Assembly (NCBI GenBank): GCA_050084515.1
Contig: CM114275.1
Location: 1,612,001-1,676,000, forward strand
Length of the DNA: 64,000 nt
Source: Blasia pusilla
Taxonomy: Eukaryota > Marchantiophyta > Marchantiopsida > Blasiales
Direction: 5' to 3'
In this document: positions 11,744 through 22,891 of the stretch, in pieces
Layout of the letters: each line of letters begins with the position of its first letter
Position numbering within the stretch: position 1 is the first letter of the stretch
The notes under the pieces: model-generated
What the model was told of the DNA's origin: nothing
What the model saw: only the letters and a program-made list of their open reading frames with translations
The model's database searches: none
Program-made: the position numbers and the translations under genes

Positions 11744-13480
11744 AAGAGATCTTACACTCTCGCACCCCCTTTGAGCCATTGCCACATAACATGTGTCGTA
11801 TCCAAAGATATAAAGTCTCCAATCCAAGAGCACGACCGTCACTTAACTGTGTCTGCTCAAAGATACAAGTATGACTCCACACCTTCCTCACGAGCTCGTC
11901 TACACTCCTGTACAACTCAACGCTCGTATCCATCAAAATTGAAGAGGTCTGAAAAACATGGAAAGAGACAACCCCCATGGCATGTCTCTCTATGGGGCTA
12001 TCCGATACTAGGATGTTGTGCGTATGTGCATTTCCCTCCAACAACTCTCTTGACCAACTATTCACTACCTAGGAATTTTTTCAACGTAGTCATGACATCA
12101 CCTTGTGGACCATGCCACCACTACGCCCTAGAAATTGCATAGGTAAATGGCTCACTCATCCATCACTTGATCGTCACCTTGGTCGATAAGAAATCTTCTC
12201 CTCCCAGAAATCAAGAATGAAACTAAGGGGGTACAACACCATACTCTCTACCAACACATCATACGACTCTATCTATGTTGTAATTGCCCGAGTGCACCAT
12301 TGCACTATTTGATTCATGCATTGGCTGAAGTCTAACAAATTACTCTTATCCAGTCATGTTCTGTGTGGTGCCCCAATGGAGGTCCATCTTTGAAAGGAAG
12401 AAGGCTCGAGGTCGTCTTTCCATAATCCCAACGTGAAACATGCCGCCTTCCCTAACATCAAGGGTTGGGCTCCTAAATCAAGGAGGATATGGTGCGGGTG
12501 ATACATTGTATATGTCGGACTAACCAAGCGAAACACTCCATCTTGGTTATTAAGGACCACCACACATGGTGTCAACATGTCTTGCTCCATCGTTGGCCTA
12601 CCTAGCATATCTACTAACTTTTTGGCCGTAGCATGCCATGCATATGACTGAGTGGGGGACGTCTCGAGCACATGCTCCAAGGGCTGGTCCACCACCTCCT
12701 CAACAATCACCTCCAAGCAAGAGAAATTATCTCTTCTTGCTCACACAACGTGGCGGCCAGCCTCAACACCTCCACTAGTCCGACTCCCAGCGTCGCCAAC
12801 TCCATATCGGAAAAAAAAGGAGTCTAGCTCACCCTAGTGGCCACCTCCAACAATGTGGTGGAGATTGATTCTATTATAGCCGATGTAGGAGTTGTCTCTC
12901 CAACTCCTCGTGACGTCAATACACTTGCCTCATCTATGGGCACCGTTGGTTGTCTAGGCACCATCAATGGTGTATCTAGTGCCTCCAACACATCAATGAT
13001 TGGGTAACCCATGCCTATTGCCCATCAATTCCCTCCTATGGGTCAATCTCAACCTCACCTCTCTATGGCTGAGTCACTCTTGTAGTACCCGGAGTCACCA
13101 TCGCAGCAGCCTCAACCTTACCCGCACTACACATAAACCTGAAGCTCGTATAAACCTCCCCCATATCCTAATACAACGTGGAGGCTAGAGCCAGACTAGC
13201 TACAATCGATCGGCTCCGTGCCAATCACTTGTTGCATCATCGTCATGGCAAGAATCCTCTGCTCCAACTAATGAATGCGAGTGAGGAGCGCTGCATCGGT
13301 TGCACGTCCTCCATCTCCTCTAACCGGTGGTGGAACCCTATCACCATGGTTGTCAACTCCTTGATCTCCACATACTCTCTTGCCCCAAGGCCCTTGGCCT
13401 ACCTCTCGACGTAGCTCTTGCTGAAGATCAAAACACATATCCCTAATTTGACCATATTGGTGATAATGGTCACATTGCAA
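11744..13480 (-). pseudogene. Ty3/gypsy fragment R0: methyltransferase N-terminal region, protease, gag knuckle
   Basis: Read 5' to 3' on the minus strand, this holds a decayed gag zinc knuckle (CDHYHQYGQIRDMC, about 13430-13475), a gag-protease spacer, a retropepsin-like block (12716-12354) and the region preceding methyltransferase motif I (12065-11744, with a DELVRKVWSH segment matching DELRRLADQH of R2). The protease active site reads LLDLGAQPLMLGKA, so the DSG triad has become DLG. Several stops interrupt it. It ends on one side at the copia LTR and on the other at a hAT-like terminus (13491). R0 contains exactly the part of the element that R1 lacks. Confidence 0.7.
12354..12716 (-). 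pseudogene. Retropepsin-like protease domain of R0
   Basis: An open frame of 120 codons. Residues 26-46 resemble the protein preceding the protease in R2; then CVVVLNNQDGVFRLVSPT and the active-site segment LLDLGAQPLMLGKA are seen. The family motif is D-[ST]-G; R2 has DSGA and R0 has DLGA, so activity is unlikely. The frame ends by stop before the C-terminal half of the fold. It would have cut the Gag-Pol polyprotein. Confidence 0.65.
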
Positions 13481-13490
13481 GTGTGATGGG

Positions 13491-13570
13491 CAAGGTTGCA
13501 CGGAAACGGACGTGTTGTCTAGATACCCACAGCCTGCACAAACATGTTTGTCCTAAGGGTCGACATAAGT
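13491..13570. mobile_element. Left end of a hAT-like non-autonomous element
   Basis: The gypsy fragment R0 stops at GTGATGGG and is followed by CAAGGTTGCACGGAAACGGACGTG, the family's terminal sequence. Inside is the AACATGTTTGTCCTAAGG variant of the subterminal motif. The right end is missing or too decayed to see. Confidence 0.5.
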
Positions 13571-14107
13571 CCATGCATTTAGGATTTAGGACTACTCCAT
13601 CAGCCTTTACACCTTGGTATGGCTCCCTATAAAGCCTATCTTTGCCGTACAGCCCCGTCCAAGCTCGCCGTATGTATTCCCGCCTCCTTACACCCCTTGG
13701 TCATTCCTCCTTGGCACGCATCCTTATGGAGGGACTCTCTCCATCCATTTATGCTCACAACCCAGACTTGGCTACATTCTACTCCAAACCCTCCTTTTGA
13801 CTATGGCAGCTGTGCCCTTGGGCCTTGGCTAACCCTTGATGCATGGCTCGAATCCCTATATATGCACGTCCTCAATTATGAGTTTCCACTTTGGAGCTCC
13901 GTCTTCCTTGTGGATTCCCGAGGTCAAATCTACTTCCCTGCACTATATGCAGACGTGGCCACTCCCACCTTCTTGGCAAGTACCTCTATACATGTCTATT
14001 CATACCTTCTTGGTTCCTTGGAGCTTGCACGGCCCCTTATGGCTGCCCGCAACCGATCTCCTCCTTCCTCCCAACTTCTTGCACCTACAATCTCCCTACA
14101 TGGACCC
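13571..14107. other. Low-complexity C/T-rich DNA, possibly decayed LTR of R1
   Basis: No protein family is recognised although several frames stay open for 100-236 codons, an effect of C/T-rich composition. Its position, just past the 3' end of R1, is where a 3' LTR should lie, and loose similarity to 28500-28880 was noticed. Alignment to the R1 5' LTR could not be made by eye. Confidence 0.25.
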
Positions 14108-14339
14108 GTGTTGTCGTGCGCATACACATTGCTACACAATATACATCGCTGGTCACATCTACACCACACAACACCGATCTTCCCCACACAGAGGTCGATC
14201 CACACATGTACAAAAATCAACTCATACATATACATGGAGATCACACAACCATGGCAGTTGGATCCCCCTAACTCTAGATGGAAAATATCACATCTCTCTG
14301 ACATGACCTACTATCCTATACACTTCTAGGACACATCCA

Positions 14340-14469
14340 TGATCCCATGGGAACTACATCAAGAGGGGGGGGTCAGACATGATATATGCCACCCTCGAGA
14401 ACAACCATCACATTTCAACATGGTGGCTGCATCCCTCGCAGATCCGCACAACATACACCTCAAGCCTAC
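14340..14469 (-). pseudogene. C-terminal PHD finger of R1 Pol
   Basis: At the end of the integrase frame, CMLC, KCDGC, RGWHISC and, after a frameshift, WMCPR follow in the spacing of a C4HC3 PHD zinc finger. PHD fingers read histone tails, often the H3 N-terminus with or without K4 methylation. A run of eight C bases on the coding strand (near 14365) carries the frameshift, and the last zinc cysteine appears as serine. In many gypsy chromoviruses a chromodomain sits at this place and steers integration; a PHD finger could play that part here, which is inference. Confidence 0.75.
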
Positions 14470-15834
14470 AAGTACCACTGCCAAGCTCGGATCCACTATC
14501 TTGTCTACGTCCGGAAGATGACATGGTGCACAATTGCGCACATGATCCTTCCAAATCATACCATCCCATCCCTCCAACATAAGGAATCCGGTCCGTAATA
14601 CCTCGCGCACACGTAGGATCGTGCGCCATGCAGTGACATCTAGCATCGTGGGTGCCGCTTGCTGTAAATATACGTAATCTCCAAGATGAAACCTCCTAAT
14701 CCCTAGACGATAACCTTTGCCAGGAACGGTTGCGTACCTCAATGTATCTCTATGGTGAGCAATAGCTAAGTTCACAAAGGCCATAGGCATAACTCTACGA
14801 AAAATCTCTGCCCTCTCAGAACACGCTTGTACCCACACATCTGGATCATCAAGATCTAACACCTCCGCCATGTCACGTCGAATAGTTGTAGGTAAATCTG
14901 GCTCTCTCCCAAAGAGAAAAAAGTATGGTGAAAATGACGCCAAGGATGCCTGCCAACTAAAGCGATAACCCATAGCCAACCATGGCAACTATAGGTCCCA
15001 CCCCCTCAATTGTCCTCGCTGCAAGCCATACTTGTGCAATCCTCTCTTCATCGTCTGTACTACTCTCTCCGCCAACCCATCCGCCTCAGGATGATCTCTG
15101 GAGGTGGTGCCATGATCTATCAGCACCTGATCACACAAGGCCTGAAACTCTCCCCTAAACTCGGTACCTTGATTAGTCAACACCTCCGCTGGTGCACCAA
15201 AGTGACTAAGCATACGATCTAGTAACGCATAAGCCATTCCCTTGCTCGCCTTGTCCGGTAGTGCCACCAACTCTATCCACTTGGAGAAATGCTCCACCAT
15301 GACCAACACGTACCTGTGATGACGCCCCGTCAATGGCAAAGGTCCCGCAAAGTCTAAACTCCACCGATAACCTAAACCCATAATCGGCAAAGGATGTAAT
15401 TGCGGAGTGGGAGCATTGACGGATGCTCGTACTTTGTCACATACCATACATCTGGCCACAAACTGCTGTACCCCAGTATGCATGCCGCGCCACCAATACT
15501 GAATCTGAAGTAAGCTATGAGTATGCTTCACTCCAAAATTTCCCAACTCCTCATGAGCATGTTGCACTACATGTGCTTGCTCAGAAGGATGAAGTACCAC
15601 TCGTATCCTACCATCTCCCCATACCCGCAAAATGTGAGTCCCCTCCCACCTGAACCTCTTGGCTCGTTGTAGGATTCGATCTCGCTCCCTAGCACTCGTT
15701 GTGCTCGCTATGATGCAAGTGCGCAAGAACTCCACAACCTCCACGTCGTCATGGATATCACGACCACTTGTCGCCTTCTCACTGACCTCCGGATCCAATG
15801 ACTTATCATCCAACCCCACCACTAGAGTCATCAC
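14470..15834 (-). pseudogene. Integrase of R1
   Basis: Two adjoining frames (15834-14989 and 14988 onward). In the first, the HHCC zinc domain is present (H94, H104, C129, C132 in ARCMVCDK), followed by the catalytic core with D161 (RWSLDFAGPLP), N221 (TNQGTEFRGEF, where a catalytic Asp is expected) and E256 (ADGLAERVVQ). The second frame continues with the C-terminal domain (SFSPYFFLFGREPDLP, HRDTLRYATVP, LGDYVYLQQ) and runs into the PHD finger. It inserted element cDNA into the genome. The Asp-to-Asn change and the stop between frames mean this copy is inactive. Confidence 0.85.
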
Positions 15835-16025
15835 CTATGGCTGACCTACCATAGTCAACCAACAAAGATAGGCAGATGCATGCCAACCGGGCACCATCTC
15901 CTCATCACTCTCTCCGTGACATCGAGCTCCTGTATCATTTTCTGACTCGGACATGGGTTACGACTCAACCTATCCGCATCCTGGTTCAGCCGGCCTGGCC
16001 TATGAACCACCTCAAACTCATACTC

Positions 16026-16254
16026 CTATAGTAATAGAGCCCACCTGGCAAGCTTTCTCGGAAGCTTGTCCGACTCCATCAACCACGTCAATGGCTGATG
16101 ATCAGTGATAAGTGTGGAAGGGTTGCCAAATAAATAGCACCTAAAATGTGCCACGCCCCACACTGCCGCCAAGCACTCTCCCTCGTAGGAGCTGTACTTT
16201 GCCTTTGCAATGTTGTTTGATCGGCTTGCGTAAGCCACAACGATCTCCCTCCCT
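16026..16254 (-). pseudogene. Truncated RNase H of R1
   Basis: Contains VAYASRSNN, KYSSYEGECLAAVWG and LITDHQPLTWLM, the central RNase H motifs of gypsy Pol with the Glu and second Asp positions. The N-terminal part with the first Asp is missing because RT joins directly at YRRYVKG/GREIVVAYA near 16254. Confidence 0.75.
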
Positions 16255-17160
16255 TGACATATCGTCGATAGAAGTTTGCCAGTCCAAGAAATACTTGGAC
16301 TTGACTCACATCTGTAGGGCGTGGAATCTGTGCAATAGCCTCCACCTTCGTCTGTTGAACGCCTAACCCACTCGCGTATATGGTGTGTCCCAAGTACTCA
16401 ATCTGCTCTTGAAAGAATCTATCCTTGCCTAGATGTAACTTCAGTCCATGTAATTGCAATCGCCAAAACACCTCCTCCAGATGTTGCTCATGCTCCTCAA
16501 CCGTGGAATTGAAGATAAGAATATCATCTATGTAACATCGTACAAAATCCAAGCCAGCCAAAATCCTATCCATCACTCGCTGAAACTCTGCAGGCACGTT
16601 CTTCAACCCAAATGGTAAGAACCGCCGCTGATACAAGCAATCTCTCTCGAACCGATCTATCCCCCAGAATGCTGTCTCCTCCCTGTCCTCCAACCTGATA
16701 GGAAGTTGATGATAGGCACTATGGAGATCTAAAGTACTGAAGATCTTTGCATGCCCTACCGCATCAAAGACCTCCTCAGGAGTAGGCATGGTGTACCTAT
16801 CTGACCTCGTTTGTTGGTTGATAGGACGGTAATCTCCACACATCCGCCTATCTGTCCAATTGCCATACATATCCTTCTTCGCCGGCATGACTATGGCAGA
16901 TGCATACTCCCCATGTGATAACTCCACAAGTCCTGACTCCTACTCTGAATCAAGGCTCGCTCCATATCAGAATACCTGTAGGGTCGACGAAAGATCGGCA
17001 TATCACTAGCCAACTCAATCCGTATTCCGGGACCCTTCAGCATACCCAAGTCTCTCATACTGAAGGCAAAACAACTAACATGCCCTCTCAGAAACCTATG
17101 AACTCGCTCTCGCTCTCCTCCTATCAACTTGAGACCTATCACAAGCTCCCAAGTCTCCAT
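16255..17160 (-). pseudogene. Reverse transcriptase of R1
   Basis: Begins with PIFRRPYRYSDMERALIQ and continues (after a stop near 16928) into the open frame 16927-16088 with SAIVMPAKKDMYGNWT, RMCGDYRPINQQT, FSTLDLHSAYHQLPI, FLPFGLKNVPAEFQRVMD, the catalytic RCYIDDILIF and LGHTIYASGLGVQQTKVEAI. These are RT motifs 1-7 in order, typical of Ty3/gypsy. The catalytic YIDD is intact. The frame then crosses a deletion junction into RNase H out of frame. Confidence 0.88.
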
Positions 17161-17429
17161 CGTGACCTCACTCGGAGAGGACGCAACCTCCGGCTTTGGT
17201 TGCTATGTAGCAAACCCTAGCCACCTCCGCAACTACCACTCCACTCTGACCTCCTACACCATGCTCCACATCCAAAAAATGAACATGTGCTACTCTAGCC
17301 GCCTTCGCACTCTCTGCTCGAACGACATCCCAGGAAGTCCATGGGTGCCTATCTCTCCTCGTCCCGCCCCCAGCCAATGCCTATATAGGCCCTTTAGGCA
17401 ATGGTCCAACTCGTGGGCGTGATGACATG

Positions 17430-17905
17430 GATGACACTTGTATCCGTCTCTACTCAATCATACCTAGGTTGACTATCCATGTGAGACAGTTGAGGTCCAT
17501 TGCCTACCCCAACATCTATCTCCGGGATGCCTCAATCATACCTGGCATCGTCGTAGTATTAGTAGCAAACCCCATGGCGTGCTTGCGCTCATGTGCTGTA
17601 GGCTCCTCTAATGCTCAGGTCACCTCATCCCAAATCATGCCTGGCCCTCCCTGACAAAAGGCATGGGATGCTGAGAAGCTCACCAACGTAGGTAAGGCTG
17701 CCCTCAACTCCCCCACCCTATTGGCCATTGCCAACATTGGTCTATCATTCCGCGTCACCACTTGAGATCAACGCCCTAAGCCCAAAATAGCATCCACTGT
17801 GAGATATGGTGCTCTCTGGACTCCATCGTATGCTCGACTCAGTACCTCTGATGGTATCAGGTTCGTCCACCATAGTTGTGGGACGATGGGCACGTGATCC
17901 CCCTC
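17430..17905 (-). pseudogene. C-terminal part of a C5-cytosine DNA methyltransferase in R1
   Basis: Read on the minus strand through one frameshift and several stops: RAHRP (about 17900), QLWWTNLIPSEVL, a stretch ending LTVDAILGLGR, then RNDRPMLAMANRVGELRAALP, HERKHAMGFATNTTTMP, MIEASR and AMDLNCLTWIV. The last two blocks correspond to the E-x-x-x-MGFP and final helix (motifs IX/X) of C5 methyltransferases and align with R2. Motifs I-VI are absent because gag joins directly upstream. Independent presence in R1 and R2 shows that the domain belongs to the family and was not picked up by one copy. Confidence 0.7.
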
Positions 17906-18718
17906 AAACTCTCCTCCGTAGTTCTCGATCAAGAACCCCGTACCAATACTGGACTGACTGCGCCTTAGTCACTCCATACGTAGCAATGATCAGCCTCCTC
18001 ATGTGCGTAAATGCCTCTCTCAAACTCTCACCGGATTGTCACTGAAAATCTTGTAGACTCTTCAGCTTATCGGTGCATACGCCCTGCAAGCTCTTCCCCA
18101 ACTTTCGGAAGAACTCCACTATGGGACTGAAGCTCGGTGGCCCTCTACCACCAGAGGTCTCTGCCACATCACCTGTCTCACTGCCCTCCTCTCCATTTAG
18201 TCTTTGGGCTGATGGTGTGGGTCTCTCTCCTCTCACGATCCCATCATATGCCTCGCGACCACTAGTGGACACATACCCTAGAGCCCAATACATCCTCCAG
18301 GCATTGATCTCTACTAAATATAGTGATTGAAACTCCATGTAGTCATCCATCGAAGGACCCTCCAAGTGCTGGAACAACCCCTTCCATGCCATGAAAGGGT
18401 TGAACCGTGTCGGGGTCCATATCTCCTTGAAGTCGCACCACGTGTCGAACTCCTAGATAAAATCATCTGAGTCGATGGTGCCCACTGCACCTGAGACGCA
18501 TGCCTCGATGGCCCATGTCGTCCATCTCCTGCCAAGTGATATTGTCTCTCGTATGCAATCTCGTCACAAGACCCAGTGTCTAGTGATGACGATCCAGCCA
18601 AAGATGGATATCGATGTAGCTCCTTACTAGTAACCCCTTGGTATCTCACTCCACTCCATGTCACTCCACTATTACTGCTCGCACTACCCCATTCTTCTGA
18701 ACCCTGGAAGAAGGCCAT
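17906..18718 (-). pseudogene. Gag of R1
   Basis: Two frames. 18718-18314 begins MAFFQGSEEWGSASS; after a frameshift, 18392-18039 holds WKGLFQHLEGPSMDDYMEF and YWALGYVSTSGREAYDGIV; the product then continues beyond a stop with GESLREAFTHMRRLI and SVQYWYGVL, matching the gag of R2 (GESLRKAYTRLRRLIN, AIQSWYAML). Gag forms the particle that packages element RNA. The C-terminal zinc knuckle is deleted at the junction with the methyltransferase. Confidence 0.75.
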
Positions 18719-20000
18719 GATGACAACCCTGTCTCACCCGCCCAAGCACTTAGACTCACCGAGACTCTCCCACACTCCTCACTAGCTCACCTATGCTAAC
18801 GTCAATCCCATGATGACACACCCAAGCTCACGCACACTCAATACTCAGGCTCACCATGAGCCTCCCAACTCACTCTAATAACCTAGTGACACTCTCTCGG
18901 GTCATACACGCGACCCCTACTTGGCAACCACCGTATATCCACCAACATGCTATGCATGAAAAGAGTCTACACTCGTCACCATCACTGCACCCACCTAGCA
19001 TCAGCTTCTACTTGACACCCAACACTCTCAATCACACACGACAAGTGCGGGAAAAGGGACTCGAATGGGTAACCTGATCACGCCCTCCAACCTACTACAC
19101 CATCAACACTCACTCCTCCATGTGGTACGGCAACCTTTGCAACACGACACTCTCCTCGGCCTCCACGTCGAGCCTCCTGTCAGCAGATGCGGACTATCCG
19201 TCGACATCACTGCATGTGTCTCTAGCACTACCACTCCGTCGAAACACTCTCCACCATAACCTATTGGTGCGGACAACTTATCTCACCGCCAATCCGCAAC
19301 AAACAACCACTACCAATGGACTATGAAGGTCGTCGAAAAAATCTCAACCCTGAAAAATCCAAGGTAAGCCCGCTCTACCATGTCCGCGCCCTCCCACTTC
19401 TTCTACGTCGCTCAACCACGTCGGCCCTACAACCACCCCGTGCCCTACTGTGTTCCCATCCAACCACGTTCCTCCTTGGCGTCTACCACGTGGTCGGGGT
19501 AGTAAATCGGGGGGGCGCCGCCCTACCCAACCGCCTCCAACCTAAAGACCCTCCGCAATGCCGCCTCTGTGACCTAACCTAGCCCACCTCCGCGCCCATC
19601 TGCCTCCGCCTCTGCTCTTTCCCAACCCACCCGCTTGCGTACACTCAACGCCACACTACGCGCTACACCTGACTGCTGTCCCCCGTCACCCCGCACCAAA
19701 GAAATTTGTGAAAAATGGACAACGCTTCCACGCACGGCCTTTCAAACATAAAATGACCAACACAATGCCAACCAGCGTCTCCAGGGGCTCCCGACCGAGG
19801 CAACTCGCTTGCCTACCTGCAAACAACAAATTCCCACCAGCCCCATGACATCTTTCTCATGTAAAAATAAAGAGTAGTAAAAAAAACACACCCGGCCTAA
19901 AACTCCACTCCTCAATCTACATTGGCATATCGAGCCTCGTCCACCCTGCGCTATCAAGGAATCCGAACACTAACATCCTAGTCCTATCTCACACACATAC
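18719..20000 (-). other. Untranslated leader of R1
   Basis: No coding motif. A conserved word GGGAAAAGGGACTCGAAT followed by GGTAACC (19048-19073) is also present in R3 (about 61240) and, less well, in R2 (about 39259). The primer-binding site and the inner LTR boundary could not be placed. Confidence 0.4.
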
Positions 20001-20337
20001 AAGAGAGGTGCTCCAACGGCCCAACATGAGAAAGATGGCTTAGGAAAGTCATCTTCCTCTCTTATATAGGGTTGGGAAGAGCCAAAAGGCTCTTTCCCTA
20101 AAAATGGCTATCCCCTTGGTAACCTGCGCGCACAGGTTATCAAGGGCGGGTGACTTGGTCAACAAGTCACCCGGATGTGAAAGACCTCAACAAGAAAGTT
20201 GTCAAAAACAACGTTCCTGACACAATGGACCTCAACCTCATCCGACATCGTGGGACAAAGTTACACTCCAGATAGTCCGCCGGCTCCTACGCCCTATCCA
20301 CCATAGATCTCGGCCTATCGGCTACTCAGATGTGACA
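20001..20337 (-). mobile_element. 5' LTR block of R1
   Basis: On the minus strand it starts TGTCACATCTGAG. It aligns over its length with 29511-29836 (shared words include CCAACATGA, AAGATGGCTT, AGGCTCTT and GTAACCTGCG). The outer boundary is well defined by the TGTCA start; the inner boundary is not. Confidence 0.55.
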
Positions 20338-20806
20338 GTGTCCTTATGTGTGTAGCCTCCACCCACTATGGTATGACTTCACACTATCTCTCCTAACTCC
20401 TAAACTTGCTCCTAACCAAGGCTTGGGCAATACTTTTGGGCGTACCAATTTTTTGATGGAAATTTTCTTATCTTTTCGGTTTTAATACATAGCCATTGGT
20501 TGCCTTCCTAAGATTTTAGGGTTCGAAAAGTTTTTTCTTACACACGGTTTGGAGTATGAGTGCGATTCCAAATCTTTCTTCGGCGGATAGGTTATTTTTG
20601 AAAATATTCTTATCTCTTGGCTTTTTTTTAAGACTTTTCCTTTTTTTCCGTTGGTTTCCTAAACTTCTTTGATCACCTTCGGCCAATTACATTTCCATTC
20701 TAGAGTATTTTTACTTGATTCCAAGGTACCGGAGAACTTGCTTTGCTATTACTTCTGGATTGGACTGAACCAGATTTCCCCTACTTGTTAGGGCCAAAGT
20801 GCTTAG

Positions 20807-20859
20807 AACCCTTCCTACAAAGAGTATTCATGTATAGAATCCTCTTTGTAGGAAGGGTT
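20807..20859. repeat. Perfect 18-bp palindrome with 17-base loop
   Basis: Arms AACCCTTCCTACAAAGAG (20807-20824) and its exact complement (20842-20859). No gene is nearby; 20338-20971 is otherwise unremarkable AT-rich DNA. Confidence 0.8.
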
Positions 20860-20971
20860 AGACCCTAAAGAAGATAAATAATTTCAAACTATACAAGATT
20901 TGCAAAATTTAATGAGATCATTGGGAAAGTAAGATGAAGAAATAAGATTAGTCTCACCTTCCCTAGCAAGA

Positions 20972-22891
20972 TCAATAGGAGGAACAAGGTACAACTCTGG
21001 ATAAGCATACAAAAATCTGTATTCTTTTGAATGAACTTAGAACATCATCAACATCAAAATTCTCAAATGGTCCCTCCATTTTATCCCTCAACAAAGCTTC
21101 CAAGTGCTCAGAAGTTAAGTTATTCCTCAACCGATTCTTAATAATCTTTTGAATACTAAAAGCTCTCTCACAAGTTGATGTTGACACATTGTACTCTAGC
21201 CATGTCACATAAAACACAAAGATTAGCATACTTCATCGTCAAAGAAGGACTACAACTTACCATAGACCACAAGTCCTTGAAGAAATTTTCCTTCAGGTCT
21301 ATCATGGCTTGAATTTTGAAGGCCAGAAATTCATTCCTGAAAGATGCAGGATCTACAAGAGCACGTCCCGGAGCTCGCACCCATTGTGTGGCCCGCATGG
21401 CGGGCTAGAGGCGGGCAGGCGCGAGATCAAGGCGGGCAAGTGCGGGCTCACGGCAAGCAGATGCGGGCTCTAGACGGGTTGGTGCAGGCTTGTGGCGGGT
21501 AGGTGTGGGCTTGAGGCGGGCGAGTGCGGGTTGGGGCGGGCAGATGTGAGCTCGAGGCGGGTTGGTGTGGGTTAGGGCGGGTAGATGCGAGATCAATGTG
21601 GGCTTAGGTGTGATTTTTGGGTGGGCTCGATTATGGGCCGTGGGTATCCAAGCCCGCACGGACATATATGTAAGTCCATAGGACGGACATAAGTCCGCGG
21701 TAATAGACATGTCAGCGGACACGGACTTTGTTTGTGTGCAACTTTGGAAGGCATGTGGGTTGGATTGAGGATTTAAAGTCCCCCATGATGCCATTGTCTT
21801 CAAATATTTTTTTGCAAAGCAACATATATAGCCTGAGCAAAATTCCTTTGAAGAAAACAACTTCTTCTAAATCTTTTCCTATGATATCCCTATCCATTTG
21901 GATTGAATGAAAGAAGAAGCCCCTAATCTCTGATTGCAAACGTTGCATATATCCATCACTAGGTCCATATTGTGGAAGGAGATGAAAACCACTAGATTGA
22001 GATATGAGATAGGCATTCATATCTACTTTTTCATATATATAGTTCATTCTAACATGTGCCACCTCAATCTGAACAATAGAAGGTATAGTAGATATATCCA
22101 CAACCTTCAACTCAAATAACTTGCTCAACTTTTCCAGAGAATGAAGTATGACTGCGAAAAAATAAAGGATGTAAATAATTTTGAAGGACTTTCGCCTCTT
22201 AAGAAGAAGAGAAGCTACCCCATCATCTTCCTTGGGATTTACATTAGAGAAGTAAACCATGACAGATTCTAAACTATCACACAAAGAGGTCACTGTTTGC
22301 CACCTATTGAGCCATCTCACCTTGTGATATCGTTTCATGACTTTCCTAGAATGATTAAACGGTTCTTGTAAAGAAGAAAGCCCAGACTTCCGCTTTGAAC
22401 TTTTCTTGAAATAAAAAGCAAGAGAATTCAAAATTTTATCTACCTCGTCTCTAAGGTGCTTGCACCTTGGACTCTTTGCTGCAGCAAGAGCTGCTAGGTT
22501 TGTCTAGTGTACCACATAATGGACACTTGTCATGTAAGGGTTCACATTCCTCTTCAAACGGGCACTTACCCCATTTATATTACCAATCATGGTGCTCGCC
22601 CCATCTGATCCAAAACCAACCATCGCCTCAAAATCCAAGCCCCATTCCTTAATTACCTAAGGATACAATACAATTTGAAATGGACTTGGAATTCTTGTTA
22701 TCGGCTCGAATCAATCCTAAGAATGAGGTCAATATTTGACCTTCATCAATGTAAGTGACAAAGGCAACAAGATGTTCTATTACAAATATGTATGTGGATT
22801 CATCCACCATTAGTCCATAAAAGGGACTAGGTCTAGCCCTATCTAAAAGTAATCTTTGTAGAACCAAACTATTACATGTTATCATATGCAT
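20972..22891 (-). pseudogene. Broken hAT-superfamily transposase
   Basis: Pieces in minus-strand order: 22891-22649 with FYGLMVDEST (core of the RNase H-like transposase domain); 22431-21712 with KVRWLNRWQTVTSLCDSLESV and QIEVAHVRMNYIYEKVDMNAY; then, beyond a nested insertion, 21398-21168 with FLAFKIQAMIDLKENFFKDL; and 21229-20972 with YNVSTSTCERAFSIQKIIKN, the C-terminal dimerisation (hATC) signature. The style (zinc-finger MYM/KIAA1586-like) differs from Ac/Tam3. Several frameshifts and a 0.35-kb insertion make it dead. It may be related to the autonomous source of the short hAT-like elements in this window, but no ends were found to prove it. Confidence 0.8.
21400..21747. mobile_element. 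hAT-like non-autonomous element nested in the transposase, with a G-rich minisatellite
   Basis: The right end reads GTGTGCAACTTTG (to 21747) and is preceded by the family's words GTCCATAGGACGGACAT and GACACGGACTTTG. The left part (21405-21605) is a degenerate repeat of about 20 bp built on GGCGGGCAGGTGCGGGCTC. It interrupts the hAT transposase reading frame: the coding match stops at PTCLPK and resumes near DPASFRNEF. The left terminus could not be fixed. Confidence 0.55.

Larger units (their letters stand above)
14108..20337 (-). mobile_element. Ty3/gypsy element R1 (internal deletions)
   Basis: A minus-strand element: 5' LTR ending at 20337, leader to about 18720, gag (18718-17906), C-terminal part of a DNA methyltransferase (17905-17430), reverse transcriptase (17160-16255), RNase H remnant (16254-16026), integrase (15834-14470), PHD finger (14469-14340) and a 3' tail beginning at the GTCGTGCGCATACAC block near 14110. 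Compared with R2 it lacks the gag C-terminus, protease and N-terminal methyltransferase (junction near 17905) and about 0.2 kb of the RT-RNase H connection (junction near 16254). It keeps the integrase core that R2 has lost. Confidence 0.75.

Noticed and set aside
13614-14329. 236-codon open frame on the plus strand
   Set aside because: C/T-rich low-complexity sequence with overlapping frames of similar length and no motif, on the strand opposite the gypsy element.
19040-19085. AGGGACTCGAAT as a gypsy primer-binding site
   Set aside because: The tRNA-like match is on the strand opposite to the element's sense strand and is not beside an LTR end.
21405-21860. 151-codon Pro/Ala/Thr-rich open frame
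   Set aside because: Generated by the G-rich minisatellite inside a transposon; its first residues belong to the hAT transposase in another frame.
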